From contig NZ_SHKW01000001.1 of assembly GCF_004217555.1 (NCBI RefSeq), forward strand, positions 3,782,001 through 3,846,000: a stretch of 64,000 nt of DNA. Reading direction: 5' to 3'. The translations under genes and the position numbers were made by a program. Every line of letters starts with the position of its first letter. Position 1 is the first letter of the stretch. This stretch comes from Edaphobacter modestus. GTDB taxonomy: Bacteria; Acidobacteriota; Terriglobia; Terriglobales; Acidobacteriaceae. The notes beneath the pieces were generated by a model, which saw nothing but the letters and a program-made list of their open reading frames with translations, was not told the DNA's origin and did not search any database. Shown here one piece after another: positions 28,401 to 37,475 of this stretch.

Positions 28401-29135
28401 CTGACAGAGATTGCGCGCCGCCGGCTTGCTGCGCTGAAGGAGTTTTCTGACCTGGGAGCCGGATTCAAGATTGCCGCGCTCGATCTCGAGCTGCGCGGCG
28501 CAGGGAACATGCTGGGAGGCGAACAGAGTGGACACATCGAGGCGATCGGCTTTGAGATGTATACGTCGATGCTCGAAGAAGCTGTGCGAAAGATCAAAGG
28601 TGAGGAAGACAGACCTGCCCACGCAGCTACCGTCGTTAATCTTGGCATCTCGGTTCGCATCGACTCCGACTACATCCCCGAGGAAAATCAGCGGTTGCGG
28701 ATGTATAAGCGCATCGCTGGAGCTGAGGACTATGCGGCCCTTAAAGATGTTCGCGCCGAGCTGCAGGATCGCTATGGCCCCTTACCGGACTCGGTCGAAA
28801 ACCTGCTTACCGCGGGAGAGATTCGGTTGCACGCGCAATTGCTTGGCATCGCGCAGATCGACCGCAAGCGCACCCAGCTGGAGCTGAATAAGGTCAAGAC
28901 GTTCGTGGAGATGCTGCACGTGAAATTTGCCGACCGCGAGGGCGATACTTCGAGCAACGCCATTGATCCAGGTGTGCTAATGAAGCTGGTCAGCCGCAAT
29001 ACCAAACGCGGCGCTCAGTTCACCCCCCAGGGTATTTTGCGGTGGCCTCTTACCAGCGCAAAGGCTGAAGACGTACTCGTCGAAACCCTGACTCTGTTGG
29101 AGTCGCTGGATACCACCAGCGCCATTGTTGTTTGA
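25464..29135 (+). CDS. mfd: transcription-repair coupling factor
   Basis: ATP-driven translocase that removes RNA polymerase stalled at DNA lesions and recruits UvrA. ATG 25464 gives 1,223 residues. A UvrB-like N-terminal module includes SHDVLPFENLSPH and RGGIIDVYPPEQERPVRIDFFGDE. The RNA polymerase-interaction (CarD-like) domain begins at FRDLRIGDYVVHVEHGIA. The RecG-like helicase motor has Walker A GDVGYGKTE, the DEEQ box, SATPIPRTLHMSL and the Q-loop LRGRVGRS. The C-terminal TRCF domain carries the late VRIDSDYIPEENQRLRMYKR stretch. All domains are intact. Confidence 0.96.
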   Translation: MVLPFVRELLADLEHSDAFERVRRHLSGGSGRRRVSGLTSTARALYLPYFVRAAQAPALVVVSDNKAAEALHAAVLAACELTGVLDPAQVLRLASHDVLPFENLSPHSEIQETRASALWKICVGHRTPRLVIAPVESACMRLFGRDYYAALALHLRTGEEHIPEMLVEHLLSVGYTRVDVVEMPGQVTIRGGIIDVYPPEQERPVRIDFFGDEIESIRRFDPETQRSSSALDEVLLLPLTETPVTEKLLSAINARLTRAGAAGAALEGGEEPIELQTHVATRTGEATIFPGWEFFAPVAGAKQTLLDLLGASTRVFVEEPAMVKNQGERWWNKVEQRHDRSGIGSLVRPEDIYLSPWELEDRLRRTTGCDLDQLGAVDVLDADRSELSEIEFATRPTQRFHGSIPALIDAINALMRQEARILLAAANQGEVERLAGLLQEYQVPYRLGSRADQQGSATVYSESSYLAGDLRTPVIVKTPVATGVQILDLDKTTARQVVLFGAQDLSDEADVTARPVRRGRSKASAFISDFRDLRIGDYVVHVEHGIARYMGLRVIEENDAPPLELMILEFADEAKLYVPLTRLDLIQKYRSTETGPAPQLNKLGSQGWQKTKARVKKAMADMTAELIKLYAQREAAQGTPFSPDTNMQREFEDAFDFSETDDQLSAIADIKADMESTQPMDRLLCGDVGYGKTEVAMRAAFKAVQDGKQVAVLTPTTVLSFQHFESFKRRFANFPVNLEMISRFRTSKEQKEILERVADGKVDILIGTHRILSKDLKFQDLGLLVVDEEQRFGVRHKERLKQMRAAIDVLSMSATPIPRTLHMSLIGLRDMSVIETPPKDRMAIQTIVAKFDEKLVRTAVEMELERGGQVYFVHNRVESIYDIAAKIRELVPQARIVIGHGQLPEAELERVMLSFMNHEYDVLVATSIIENGLDISLANTIIINRADRHGLSELYQLRGRVGRSNRRAYAYLLIPPETELTEIARRRLAALKEFSDLGAGFKIAALDLELRGAGNMLGGEQSGHIEAIGFEMYTSMLEEAVRKIKGEEDRPAHAATVVNLGISVRIDSDYIPEENQRLRMYKRIAGAEDYAALKDVRAELQDRYGPLPDSVENLLTAGEIRLHAQLLGIAQIDRKRTQLELNKVKTFVEMLHVKFADREGDTSSNAIDPGVLMKLVSRNTKRGAQFTPQGILRWPLTSAKAEDVLVETLTLLESLDTTSAIVV

Positions 29136-29269
29136 AGTGATTGATGTAGAGGACACGCGAGGGCCCTTGTGGAAAATAATGTGGCCAAAAGGAGCAAAAT
29201 TCTGCACTTTTCTGCTCCATTACCCCGATCAGCGCAGTATCATCCCTTCAGCCTAAGGGAGGACCACGC

Positions 29270-29695
29270 ATGCATGAAACCATCCGCGTGGGCGAAATGA
29301 GTGTCACGTTTCTCATGACTCGCCACGAGACAGCTGACGCTCTGGATATGTTCGAGCTTACGATTCCTTCCGCTACCAGCGTCGTCGTCCCGCATACGCA
29401 CCGCAACTACGACGAGTGGGTCTTTGGCATGAACGGCATTACCACCTGGACCCTGAACGGCGATATCATCCTGCTTCATCCTGGCGAGAGCCTCTTCATT
29501 CCACGTGGAACGCCGCACTTCTTTGCCAACGTTCATGATGGTATCGGGAGGGTCATGTGTCTACAGACACCCGGCGTTATGGGGCCGGAGTACTACCGCG
29601 AAATCGCGAGGCACTATCGGCAGGAAGAACCCGACCTTGCTGGAATCGGCGATGTGATGTGCCGATACGGTGTCGATCCGCTGATGAACCGTTAG
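29270..29695 (+). CDS. cupin-domain protein
   Basis: Small beta-barrel protein of 141 residues. The first cupin motif is HTHRNYDEWVFGMNG (His, His, Glu metal ligands). The second is HPGESLFIPRGTPHFFAN with a final His. A GGAGGA ribosome-binding sequence lies eight bases before the ATG. It could be a metal-dependent sugar isomerase/epimerase, a dioxygenase or a regulatory small-molecule binder; the fold alone does not decide. Confidence 0.85.
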   Translation: MHETIRVGEMSVTFLMTRHETADALDMFELTIPSATSVVVPHTHRNYDEWVFGMNGITTWTLNGDIILLHPGESLFIPRGTPHFFANVHDGIGRVMCLQTPGVMGPEYYREIARHYRQEEPDLAGIGDVMCRYGVDPLMNR

Positions 29696-29761
29696 GGAAG
29701 TTGACGCGATCGGTTATCGAATGGAAGATGAGGGAACGCAATTCTTCGCGTTGGAGTCTGT

Positions 29762-30271
29762 ATGATCTTTCGTCTTTCTGCCGCCGCAGTCACGGCTCTC
29801 TGCTCCGCGCTTGTCTTAACCCCACTGCAAGCCCAAACTTCGCCGGCAACCTCGCCGGCCCGAAATGAGGCCTCCATGTCCCGCGCAACCGGACCGTTCG
29901 ATGTGAAGCTGACTCCGCAGGAAGACAAGATCGATGCCGCGCTCGGGCGAATGATTATCGACAAACAGTTTCACGGCGAGCTCGAGGCGACCAGCCGCGG
30001 TCAGATGCTTTCCACCATGACTGCCGTCAAGGGTTCTGCCGGCTACGTTGCCATCGAAATCGTCAGTGGCTCGCTGGATGGGCGCAACGGAACGTTTGCC
30101 CTGCAACACAGTGCCACGATGAACCGGGGAACACCTTCGCTTTCCATCGCGGTTGTCCCGGACTCCGGAACAGGCCAACTTACTGGGCTCACAGGAAAGA
30201 TGAATATCAATATCGCGCCGGATGGCAAGCACAGCTACGACTTCGAGTACACACTGCCGGCCGCGAACTAA
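29762..30271 (+). CDS. exported DUF3224 family protein
   Basis: The protein has 169 residues with a signal peptide ending near PLQAQ (residue 25). The mature domain is an allene-oxide-cyclase-like/DUF3224 barrel: MIIDKQFHGELEATSRGQML, then GSLDGRNGTFALQHSATMNR and GTGQLTGLTGKMNI, with the C-terminal YDFEYTLP strand. The family has no proven biochemical activity. The start is chosen for its signal sequence. The next gene follows on the same strand after 53 bases. Confidence 0.85.
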   Translation: MIFRLSAAAVTALCSALVLTPLQAQTSPATSPARNEASMSRATGPFDVKLTPQEDKIDAALGRMIIDKQFHGELEATSRGQMLSTMTAVKGSAGYVAIEIVSGSLDGRNGTFALQHSATMNRGTPSLSIAVVPDSGTGQLTGLTGKMNINIAPDGKHSYDFEYTLPAAN

Positions 30272-30324
30272 CTTGATAAGGCAGAGCCGGGGACGGTGGC
30301 TTACACTGCTTGCAGAAGACTCAC

Positions 30325-32112
30325 ATGGCCATCCGTTCTCTTTTCACCGCCCTGCTTGGAATTGCTATGCTCTCACCTACCGCACACGCCCAGAGGATCT
30401 CCGCCGATGGCGCAATGCAGACCTTCGGCTTCGTCTCTGATCAGTACTTCGCCGACGTCCTCTTCCATTTCGCTCCCACCTACGGTACACAGGCCGGTTT
30501 GCACCAGTACGACACGCAGCTTGAGGACTACTCGGCTGCCAGTGTGCAGAAGCAGATTGCTGCGCTCCATGTCTACGAGAAGAAGGTCGAGGAGATTCCG
30601 GCAGACGCGCTGGACGCTTCGGTGGCGGCTGATCGCAACATTCTTCTCAACAGCATCCGCTCGCAGCTGCTCTCGCTTGAGGTCATTCGTAACTGGGAGA
30701 AGAATCCTGACAACTACTCGAGTGGCGTAACCAACTCTATCTTCGTCCTGATGGAGCGGCCTTTCGCTCCGCCGAACACCCGCTTGCGCGCGGTCGTCGA
30801 ACGAGAGAAGCAGATTCCGCAGGTCTTCGCAGAGGCCCGCAAAAACCTTAAAAATCCTCCGCATATCTTCACCGAGATCGCGCTCGAGCAGATTGACGGC
30901 CTCGTTAGCTTCTTCGAGAAAGATGTGCCTGCGGCCTTCCTCGAAGCGGATGATGCGAAGGCGAAGGCCGACTTCGCCCGCACAAACGCTGCTGTCATCC
31001 AGGCCTTGAAAGACTACGGCGTGTGGATGAAGAGCGACCTGCTACCACGTTCCAACGGCGACTATCGCCTCGGCGCTGATACCTTCGCAAAGAAACTCTC
31101 CTATGACGAGATGGTCGATATCCCTCTCGATCGCCTGCTGCAGGTTGCCTTTGATGATCTCCACCGCAATCAGGCTGAGTTCGCCCGCATTGCCAAAGAA
31201 GTTGATCCCAATAAAACGCCGCAGCAGGTACTTGCCGAGTTGGCGACGATTCATCCTGCATCTGACAAACTGCTCGATTCGTTCCACAGCACCTTCGATT
31301 CGCTGATCGCCTTCATTCGCGCGCATAACATCATCACTATCCCCAGCGACGTGCAGCCGACGCTTGAAGAGACGCCGCCTTTCATGCGCGCCACGACCTT
31401 CGCGTCTATGGACCCTCCGGGGCCGTTCGAAACCCGATCCACGAAGGCCTACTTCAATGTGACCCTGCCTGAAAAGAATTGGACGGCTGCCCATGTCGCG
31501 GAGCATATGGCCAGCTTCAACGTCGGCACGATCATCTCGACGAGCGTGCACGAGGCCTATCCGGGCCACTACGTGCAATTTCTATGGCAGAATCAGTTCC
31601 CGTCCAAGATTCGCAAACTCATTGGCTCCAACTCGAATATTGAAGGATGGGCTCACTACACGGAACAGATGATGCTGGAGGAGGGATATGCTGCGCCTCC
31701 GCCCAACGCCACACCGGAGCAGGTACGCGAGGCGAAACTGATTCGTCTCGGTCAATTGCAGGATGCTCTTCTGCGCGATGCCCGATTTGTCAATTCCATC
31801 AAACTGCACACCGGCCTCGGCGAGCCGAACGGCCAATGGACGGTCGATCAATCGGTCGATTTTTTTGTGAAGGAAGGGTATCAGTCGCGCTCTGTGGGTC
31901 TGGTCGAGACCAAGCGTGGAACCGCAGATGCAACCTACCTCTACTACACGCTAGGCAAGCTTGAGATTATGAAGCTGCGCGAAGACCTGGAGAAGAAACA
32001 GGGAGCCGCCTTCAATCTTCAGGCCTTTCACGACAGTTTCATGCGCCAGGGGTTCGCTCCGATCAAGGTCATCCGCAAAGCTATGCTGCACAATGATTCA
32101 CCAGTGCTTTAG
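30325..32112 (+). CDS. DUF885 family exported metallopeptidase-like protein
   Basis: The protein has 595 residues from ATG 30325 (an upstream TTG 30310 adds five). A signal peptide ends near AHAQR. It is predicted all-helical and carries the zinc-like signature HEAYPGH in SVHEAYPGHYVQFLW and EGWAHYTEQMMLEEG, characteristic of DUF885 and fitting a gluzincin-like metallopeptidase. It is probably periplasmic. Substrates of the family are not established. It is convergent with the NodB deacetylase gene. Confidence 0.9.
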   Translation: MAIRSLFTALLGIAMLSPTAHAQRISADGAMQTFGFVSDQYFADVLFHFAPTYGTQAGLHQYDTQLEDYSAASVQKQIAALHVYEKKVEEIPADALDASVAADRNILLNSIRSQLLSLEVIRNWEKNPDNYSSGVTNSIFVLMERPFAPPNTRLRAVVEREKQIPQVFAEARKNLKNPPHIFTEIALEQIDGLVSFFEKDVPAAFLEADDAKAKADFARTNAAVIQALKDYGVWMKSDLLPRSNGDYRLGADTFAKKLSYDEMVDIPLDRLLQVAFDDLHRNQAEFARIAKEVDPNKTPQQVLAELATIHPASDKLLDSFHSTFDSLIAFIRAHNIITIPSDVQPTLEETPPFMRATTFASMDPPGPFETRSTKAYFNVTLPEKNWTAAHVAEHMASFNVGTIISTSVHEAYPGHYVQFLWQNQFPSKIRKLIGSNSNIEGWAHYTEQMMLEEGYAAPPPNATPEQVREAKLIRLGQLQDALLRDARFVNSIKLHTGLGEPNGQWTVDQSVDFFVKEGYQSRSVGLVETKRGTADATYLYYTLGKLEIMKLREDLEKKQGAAFNLQAFHDSFMRQGFAPIKVIRKAMLHNDSPVL

Positions 32113-32238
32113 AAGCCTGCGAGATTTAGCCGGAGGCCTCGGTTCCTCTCATAGAGGAAGAGTTCGACGCGCGAGCCGGATCACCGTCCGCTCTGTTGGC
32201 GCGCTCTACGCATTTACGTCTGCCACGCGTGGCGGTGT

Positions 32239-33000
32239 TTACTCCCAGGCATCCACCCTCACAAAACGCATTCCGGAGAACCTCTCCACCAGGAGCTCTG
32301 TTGCTCGCACCGTATCCAGTCGGGGTGCATTCAGTCCTTCTTGGCCGCCGTCGTGCAGGACGATGTTCGTTGCTGCCCCGCGCCTTTTATTCCGTTCCAC
32401 TCCCCGCATAGCACGCGCGAGAATTCCGTCCACTCCGATTGGATTCCAGTCCTGGCAGATTACGTTCCACTGCACGGGAACCATTCCCATCTCTCTTGCC
32501 AGACGCAGGACCACCGGCCTGCGGGCGCCATGGGGAGCCCGAAAGTACCGTATCCTCTCTCCTAAAACGTCCTCGATCACAGCGCTGGCGCCGGTCAGTT
32601 CCTCACGAATCCTTCGCTCTGTCTGCCAGGCAAGCCAAGGATGGGTCATCGTGTGGTTGCCGATGAGGTGTCCGGCGGCGGCAATCTCCCGCACCAGCTC
32701 TGGACACTGCCGCACAAACTGGCCAATCAAAAAAAATGTGACCTGCACTCCCCCTCGCGCCAACACATCCAACAGCCGGGGCGTGGCCGCAGGGTTTGGT
32801 CCATCGTCGAAGGTCAGCGCAAACTCCCCTGGTCGGGAGGGGGCAATGAGCGTCTTGCCGAAGATCTGGGACTCGGGCGATAGCGCTGCCCATGCCATGC
32901 CACCTGCCACGGCGGCGGTCAATCCCACGACGCCGCCTAGAGCAGCGGCGGAAAGTCCACTACCCGTCATAACTCCTTCGACTAATGCACGACCTGTCAT
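32239..33000 (-). CDS. polysaccharide (NodB-type) deacetylase
   Basis: Carbohydrate esterase family 4 domain, which removes N-acetyl groups from chitin, peptidoglycan or related polymers. The protein has 253 residues: one N-terminal hydrophobic helix (about 15-40, a membrane anchor or signal), then motif 1 TFDDGPN (Asp65/Asp66), motif 2 HTMTH (His116, His120) and motif 3 RAPHG. The catalytic base region and the final VLHDG motif are present, so the enzyme should be active. It is 79 bases after the acyltransferase gene on the same strand, in a cluster with a GH18 chitinase. Confidence 0.88.
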   Translation of the reverse strand: MTGRALVEGVMTGSGLSAAALGGVVGLTAAVAGGMAWAALSPESQIFGKTLIAPSRPGEFALTFDDGPNPAATPRLLDVLARGGVQVTFFLIGQFVRQCPELVREIAAAGHLIGNHTMTHPWLAWQTERRIREELTGASAVIEDVLGERIRYFRAPHGARRPVVLRLAREMGMVPVQWNVICQDWNPIGVDGILARAMRGVERNKRRGAATNIVLHDGGQEGLNAPRLDTVRATELLVERFSGMRFVRVDAWE

Positions 33001-33079
33001 CGCCAGATTCCTGGAACCTTATAGCCATCATCTCACCACTGTTTCCAGTCCCAGCACCAATCGAAACTGCTTTCGCTCG

Positions 33080-34318
33080 CTAGAGCTGCAGGCGCAGTTT
33101 CCAGCGAGTGAGCAAGGAGGCGACAGCGATGATGAAGCCAGTGAAGACGATGGAGCGGATCACGCCGGGGAATCCCCAGGCAAGATGGGTTCGAAACCAG
33201 GTGATTCCAAGTGCACCGAGGAAGAAGTACCAGAGATCTGGCAGCAGGTAGGTGAGCAGGGTATTCGACCCTGCGGGCCGGGTGAATGCTGCCCATCGTG
33301 TATGGTGCCGAACGTCGCAGATCCAGTAGAGCAAGGTGAAGATGGCTATGCTTGTTCCGATGCTGTAAAGGCACCAAGTGGGTGTGGCGCGGATCTTTGA
33401 GATTCCCAGGGGCGTGAGCAAGTATGCGGCGATAAGAGTTATTGCGGAAAAGGAAAGGGCGAGCGCTGCTTTGGAGCGGAAGGCAGGCCAGCGCACGCTG
33501 TATGGGCTTACGAAGATGGTGGAGGTTGCGACTCCGGCCATTGCGATGAGAGTGTCGGAGCCGTTGCCGAAGGGCCAGAGATAGATACCCGCATGGCGAG
33601 GGAACTCGATCCAGTGAGCGGAGCAGAAGGCGCAAAAGGCAGTGAGCGCAACGAACCATCCGAAGGGGGCCCAGCGCCAGCGGCGCGTAGGAATGTAGAG
33701 AACGCAGGTGGTGAGATAGGCGAAGGCTAGCAGTCCGAGTATCTCGGGATAAGCGGTTCTGATCCACGCGATGCTGCCGTCTTTCGTGGTGCGTCGAAAG
33801 ATGGCGAACATGACGACCATGAGGGTGAGGCCGGTGAGGCGAAGAGTTTTTACCAGAGCTTTATGGCTATCGGCACGGGGATAGACCATCCAGAAGAGAA
33901 TGGCTCCCACAAGCGCAAGGATTGCCCAGAGGCCTGGGGGCATATGGATGAGTGCGGGGTCGCCTGCACCAGCATTTGTGAGAATGAGGCCGAGAACGAG
34001 AAGGGAGAGCGAGCGAAGAAATACGTGTAGCCAGAGACGCGACTGCGAGGGAATCTTGCGCAGGCGCTGTTCAATCGCGATCGGAATGGCCATGCCGAGA
34101 ATGAAGAGGAAGGCGGGAAAGACCATGTCGACGTAGGTCATGGCATCGACGTTGCCGGGCGCGTGATAGGTCCACCAGGGAAGTCCTTTAACCTCGGCGA
34201 GATCGTTGACGAAGATCATGACGATCATGGTGAGTCCGCGAAAGACGTCGATGGAGAGGACGCGTGGCGCTTGAATGGTAGTGACTGCGGTCTGGGTTCC
34301 AAGCTGAGCGGTGGCCAT
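33080..34318 (-). CDS. HGSNAT/DUF5009-like multi-pass acyltransferase
   Basis: Membrane protein of 412 residues with about ten to twelve helices. It resembles heparan-alpha-glucosaminide N-acetyltransferase and bacterial DUF5009 relatives. After a short tail comes RVLSIDVFRGLTMIVMIFVN and WTYHAPGNVDAMTYVDMVFP, containing the conserved His. The family moves acetyl from cytosolic acetyl-CoA to amino sugars across the membrane. The start codon lies one base after the stop of the GH18 gene (TAAGATG), so the two are translationally coupled and probably act on the same amino sugar. Confidence 0.8.
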   Translation of the reverse strand: MATAQLGTQTAVTTIQAPRVLSIDVFRGLTMIVMIFVNDLAEVKGLPWWTYHAPGNVDAMTYVDMVFPAFLFILGMAIPIAIEQRLRKIPSQSRLWLHVFLRSLSLLVLGLILTNAGAGDPALIHMPPGLWAILALVGAILFWMVYPRADSHKALVKTLRLTGLTLMVVMFAIFRRTTKDGSIAWIRTAYPEILGLLAFAYLTTCVLYIPTRRWRWAPFGWFVALTAFCAFCSAHWIEFPRHAGIYLWPFGNGSDTLIAMAGVATSTIFVSPYSVRWPAFRSKAALALSFSAITLIAAYLLTPLGISKIRATPTWCLYSIGTSIAIFTLLYWICDVRHHTRWAAFTRPAGSNTLLTYLLPDLWYFFLGALGITWFRTHLAWGFPGVIRSIVFTGFIIAVASLLTRWKLRLQL

Positions 34319-34319
34319 C

Positions 34320-35504
34320 TTAGTTGCCTTTCGACGACGCGGTTGCGACAGGAGTGAGTCCGGCATGCACGGCTTTGAGGAGGATGCCGGTAGAGTCGTT
34401 CGAGTACTCCCAGAACATGATGCCGCCGAGCTTATGTTGGGTGACGTAGGAGCATTTGGCAGCGAGAGATTGAGGATCTTCGTAGGTAACAAAGATGTGG
34501 CTCTGAGGATTATAGAGGTACGGTGCGGAGGCTTCGGCGTCCCAGTAACGAACAAAGCCAGTGGCGAGAAGGTTGGGAAGATCGGGATAGGAGAAGTGAA
34601 CTCCCCGAGCGGCTTTACCGGGTTGAAAGAGGCCGTGGTTTTTATTGGGGACTTCACCCCAGCTGCGGCCATAGAACGGAACGCCGAGAACAATCTTGCG
34701 TTCGGGAACGCCGGCCTGCATGTACTCGGTTACCGAGCGGTCAACGGAAACGTGCTTCGGGTCGGCGGGGTTTCGGAAGAGAGGAGCGTCGTGCCCGGTA
34801 CTGGGTCCGCCCACATAAAAGTCGTAGGTCATGAGGTTGACGGTGTCGACGTACCGTTGGACCTTATCCATCTCGGTATGCTGGAGGAATTTGCTGGAGG
34901 CACCGGTGGCGATGGAGATATAGAGCCGGCGATGCAGCCGAGTCTGTTCGCGGTCGAAGCGCTGGCGAAGCTCGGCGAGCAGCAGGGTGTAGTTTTGTTT
35001 GTCCTCGGGACGGAAGGTGTTGCCATTCCCCGGTTGATCTGGATACTCCCAGTCAACGTCCAGCCCGTCGAGTTTGTAGCGCTCGATGAAGCTGACAGCG
35101 CTGGCAATGAAGCGTGCACGCGAGCGAGGGGTGAGGGCCGCGTCGGAGAACCCCCCCGACCAGGTCCAGCCGCCAACGGAGACGAGCAACTTGAGCGCGG
35201 GATTTGTGCGCTTAAGCACATTAAGGACAGCGAAGTTCTCGGCGTCGTGAGGGAAGCCTTCGATAATCTCGCCATTTTTTATATTGGCGAAGGCATAGTT
35301 GATGCGTGTCAGCCGACGAGCATTGATCTCATTGGGTTCCAGGATGCGATCCTGCGGAAAGATGTAGGCGATGATCTCGCGAGAGGCTGGTGCGGAGTTT
35401 GCAGATACAGCGGAGGATTCGGGCATGGAGCAGGGTGCCGGCACACAGCAGAGAGCTAGAAGGGCAAACATGAGCCGGCGGAACCAAAGAAAAGTCAGAC
35501 GCAT
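34320..35504 (-). CDS. GH18 family chitinase-like glycoside hydrolase
   Basis: Exported glycoside hydrolase of 394 residues that cuts beta-1,4-GlcNAc chains with substrate-assisted catalysis. A signal peptide covers about the first 26 residues. The catalytic motif is DGLDVDWEYP, DxxDxDxE with Glu153 the acid. SVGGWTWSGG, MTYDFYVGG and the C-terminal GGIMFWEYSNDS complete the TIM barrel. First gene of the GH18-HGSNAT-NodB cluster. The same DNA contains long antisense frames that are only shadows. Confidence 0.93.
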   Translation of the reverse strand: MRLTFLWFRRLMFALLALCCVPAPCSMPESSAVSANSAPASREIIAYIFPQDRILEPNEINARRLTRINYAFANIKNGEIIEGFPHDAENFAVLNVLKRTNPALKLLVSVGGWTWSGGFSDAALTPRSRARFIASAVSFIERYKLDGLDVDWEYPDQPGNGNTFRPEDKQNYTLLLAELRQRFDREQTRLHRRLYISIATGASSKFLQHTEMDKVQRYVDTVNLMTYDFYVGGPSTGHDAPLFRNPADPKHVSVDRSVTEYMQAGVPERKIVLGVPFYGRSWGEVPNKNHGLFQPGKAARGVHFSYPDLPNLLATGFVRYWDAEASAPYLYNPQSHIFVTYEDPQSLAAKCSYVTQHKLGGIMFWEYSNDSTGILLKAVHAGLTPVATASSKGN

Positions 35505-35627
35505 CGTGCAAAAAGGGTAATTTATTCAAGACCCCGGGCGTTGCGCCGGTTGGTTATTCTCGGTAAACTTGGCATTGCAGGGAAAAGTATCGGATTCACC
35601 AGGCGGGTGGCCTGTGGCTTTCCAAGC

Positions 35628-35704
<77 letters not shown>

Positions 35705-35932
35705 TATTTTCAATAACTTAGAGGACTTTACGCGCCAGACCACTGATTTTGCGTCATTCTCGCTTAGACCTAACTGTCTTATTTTTAGTGAGATGAGCAT
35801 CTATCTAAACATGTTCAGAAGTCCCGCAAATTCTCCCGCAATTTAATTTTCACCTGAGGAGCACTCCCGTCGTTAACGAGTGCTGCGCATAGTCGCAATC
35901 CGCAATATAGAGCATGAAGCGGTGTGTACGCC

Positions 35933-35961
35933 GTATACTAAAATTGGTCTACAGTGTATAC
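35933..35961. promoter_or_regulatory. GTATAC inverted repeats before TetR start
   Basis: GTATAC at 35933-35938 and 35956-35961 (17 bases apart), with a related GTGTAC at 35924-35929. The last half-site abuts the ATG of the frameshifted TetR gene, the position expected for an autoregulatory operator. The rest of 35705-35961 has no gene. Confidence 0.4.
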
Positions 35962-36473
35962 ATGAAAGCAACTACGAGCCAGAAGATTGCCAGAGCCGCC
36001 CGCAGGCTGCTCGATAAAGAAGGAGCGGAGAGCGTGACCATGCGGCGGGTGGCGTCTGCAGTTGGCATTACGCCGATGGCGCTGTATCGACACTACCAAA
36101 CTGTGATGGACTGTTGAATGCGCTGGCAGATGTAGGGTTTGTGGAACTGTCGGAGAAGCTTGCGAGTGTGCGGCTGACGGGCGGGATCGAGGAACAGCTC
36201 TTGAAGATACTTGATGTCTTTCTCGACCATGCGTTTGAGAAGCCGCGTCTCTTCACGCTGATGTTTCTTACGAAGCGCGAGGGTGCGCGGCAGTATCCGG
36301 AGGACTTCCGTGCACGGGGGTCTCCTACGGCGAATGTCTCGGCTGATGTGATTGCGCGTGCGATGGAGACTGGGTACTTCCGCAAGGACGATGTGATGCA
36401 GGGCCTGGTGATGCTTTACCTGGGAGGCCGCGTGGCGATGCCTCCAGAGAGTTTTCGTGCCTTTTGTCACTGA
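35962..36473 (+). pseudogene. TetR-family regulator, frameshifted
   Basis: The N-terminal helix-turn-helix is intact from ATG 35962 (KIARAARRLLDKEGAESVTM, then RRVASAVGITPMALYRHY). The frame is lost at about 36102-36107, where one base is missing (RHYQT, then DGLLNALADVGFVELSE in the +2 frame). The C-terminal ligand domain continues open to the stop at 36473 (TGYFRKDDVMQGLVMLYLGG). Without the indel this would be a normal protein of about 170 residues. The first frame ends at 36117, leaving only a DNA-binding domain. Confidence 0.8.
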
Positions 36474-36492
36474 TCGTTTGGGAGGTATCTGA

Positions 36493-37475
36493 ATGGCATA
36501 CGCAGCTAATTACCGCCGCGTCGGGGAAGCATTTCTCGCAATCGTCGCGACAGGGGCGATGTTTTACTTCGGCAACGGTCTCAATCCGTTGTGGCCACTC
36601 ATGTGGATTGCTCCGCTGCCGGTGCTAGTGTTCGCGTTGCGAAGCAAATGGTGGGCCACGGCGATGTTGACAGTGGCTGCGATGCTGCTCGGCAATTTGA
36701 ACATGTGGAGCTACTTGACGAAGACGCTGGGGATGCCGGTATCTGGGTGGGTATCTTCCTGGCTGCGAGTGTTGTCTTTGCAGCGGGAGTGCTTCTCTTT
36801 CGTGTGCTGGTGTTGCGTGGCGCAGTGCGGAGCGGACTGGTGGCGCTACCCGCGGTGTGGGTAACGAGCGAGTATGTCCGCAACTTGACGACGCCGCATG
36901 GGTCTGCGGGAAGCCTGGCGTACTCGCAGCTGCGCTTCCTCCCGTTTCTGCAGCTTGCTTCGATCACGGGACCGTGGGGGATGAGCTTTGTGCTGCTGCT
37001 GTTTCCCGCTGCGATCGCGATTGGGCTGCATCTTAGGCAGACCTCACCGAAGCGCGCCCTGCAGGTTGCGGGTGCGGGGATTGGAGTGGTCGCGGCTGTA
37101 CTGGTGTTTGGCGCGGTGCGACTGGCGATGCCGATGACCGAGACAGCGCGTGTGGGGTTGATCACCTCGGACGAGAAGGCAAGGTAGACGGCAGTTGGCA
37201 CGGACACATTGCAGTGATGCGCGGTGTGGAAGACGGCTTCAGCATAGCGCGCGGCGAAGAACGGCTTCCTGACGGTGAGCGACGACCGCGGCCGGATCGT
37301 GGGCGAGGTGAGCAGCAGCTCTGCTCCGTTTGCGACGCTACTGGTGGATGTGCTGACGGCGCACAGCAGCACGGTGTATCAGGTGCTGGGCGACTGGTTT
37401 GCGTGGGTTGCGATTGCGCTGCTGGCATTTGTGCTGCTGCAGGTGGTGCGGCTGCGCACCCGTGCTCAGGGCTGA
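36493..37475 (+). pseudogene. Lnt-like (apolipoprotein N-acyltransferase type) gene, degraded
   Basis: The membrane N-terminal half is recognisable in two frames: MAYAANYRRVGEAFLAIVAT onward to about 36750, then GIWVGIFLAASVVFAAGVLL in the next frame down to a stop at 37187. The remaining part DGSWHGHIAVMRGVEDGFSIAR resembles the late nitrilase segment, followed by FLTVSDDRGRIVGEVSSSSA and a final helix ending at 37475. Most of the catalytic nitrilase domain is missing, and at least two frameshifts are present. It is dead; the parental protein is an Lnt-type acyltransferase or relative. Confidence 0.75.

Noticed and set aside
32093..33400. 435-residue plus-strand frame
   Set aside because: Ser/Arg-rich shadow opposite the NodB and acyltransferase genes.
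34311..35459. 382-residue plus-strand frame opposite the chitinase
   Set aside because: Shadow of GH18, no recognisable fold.
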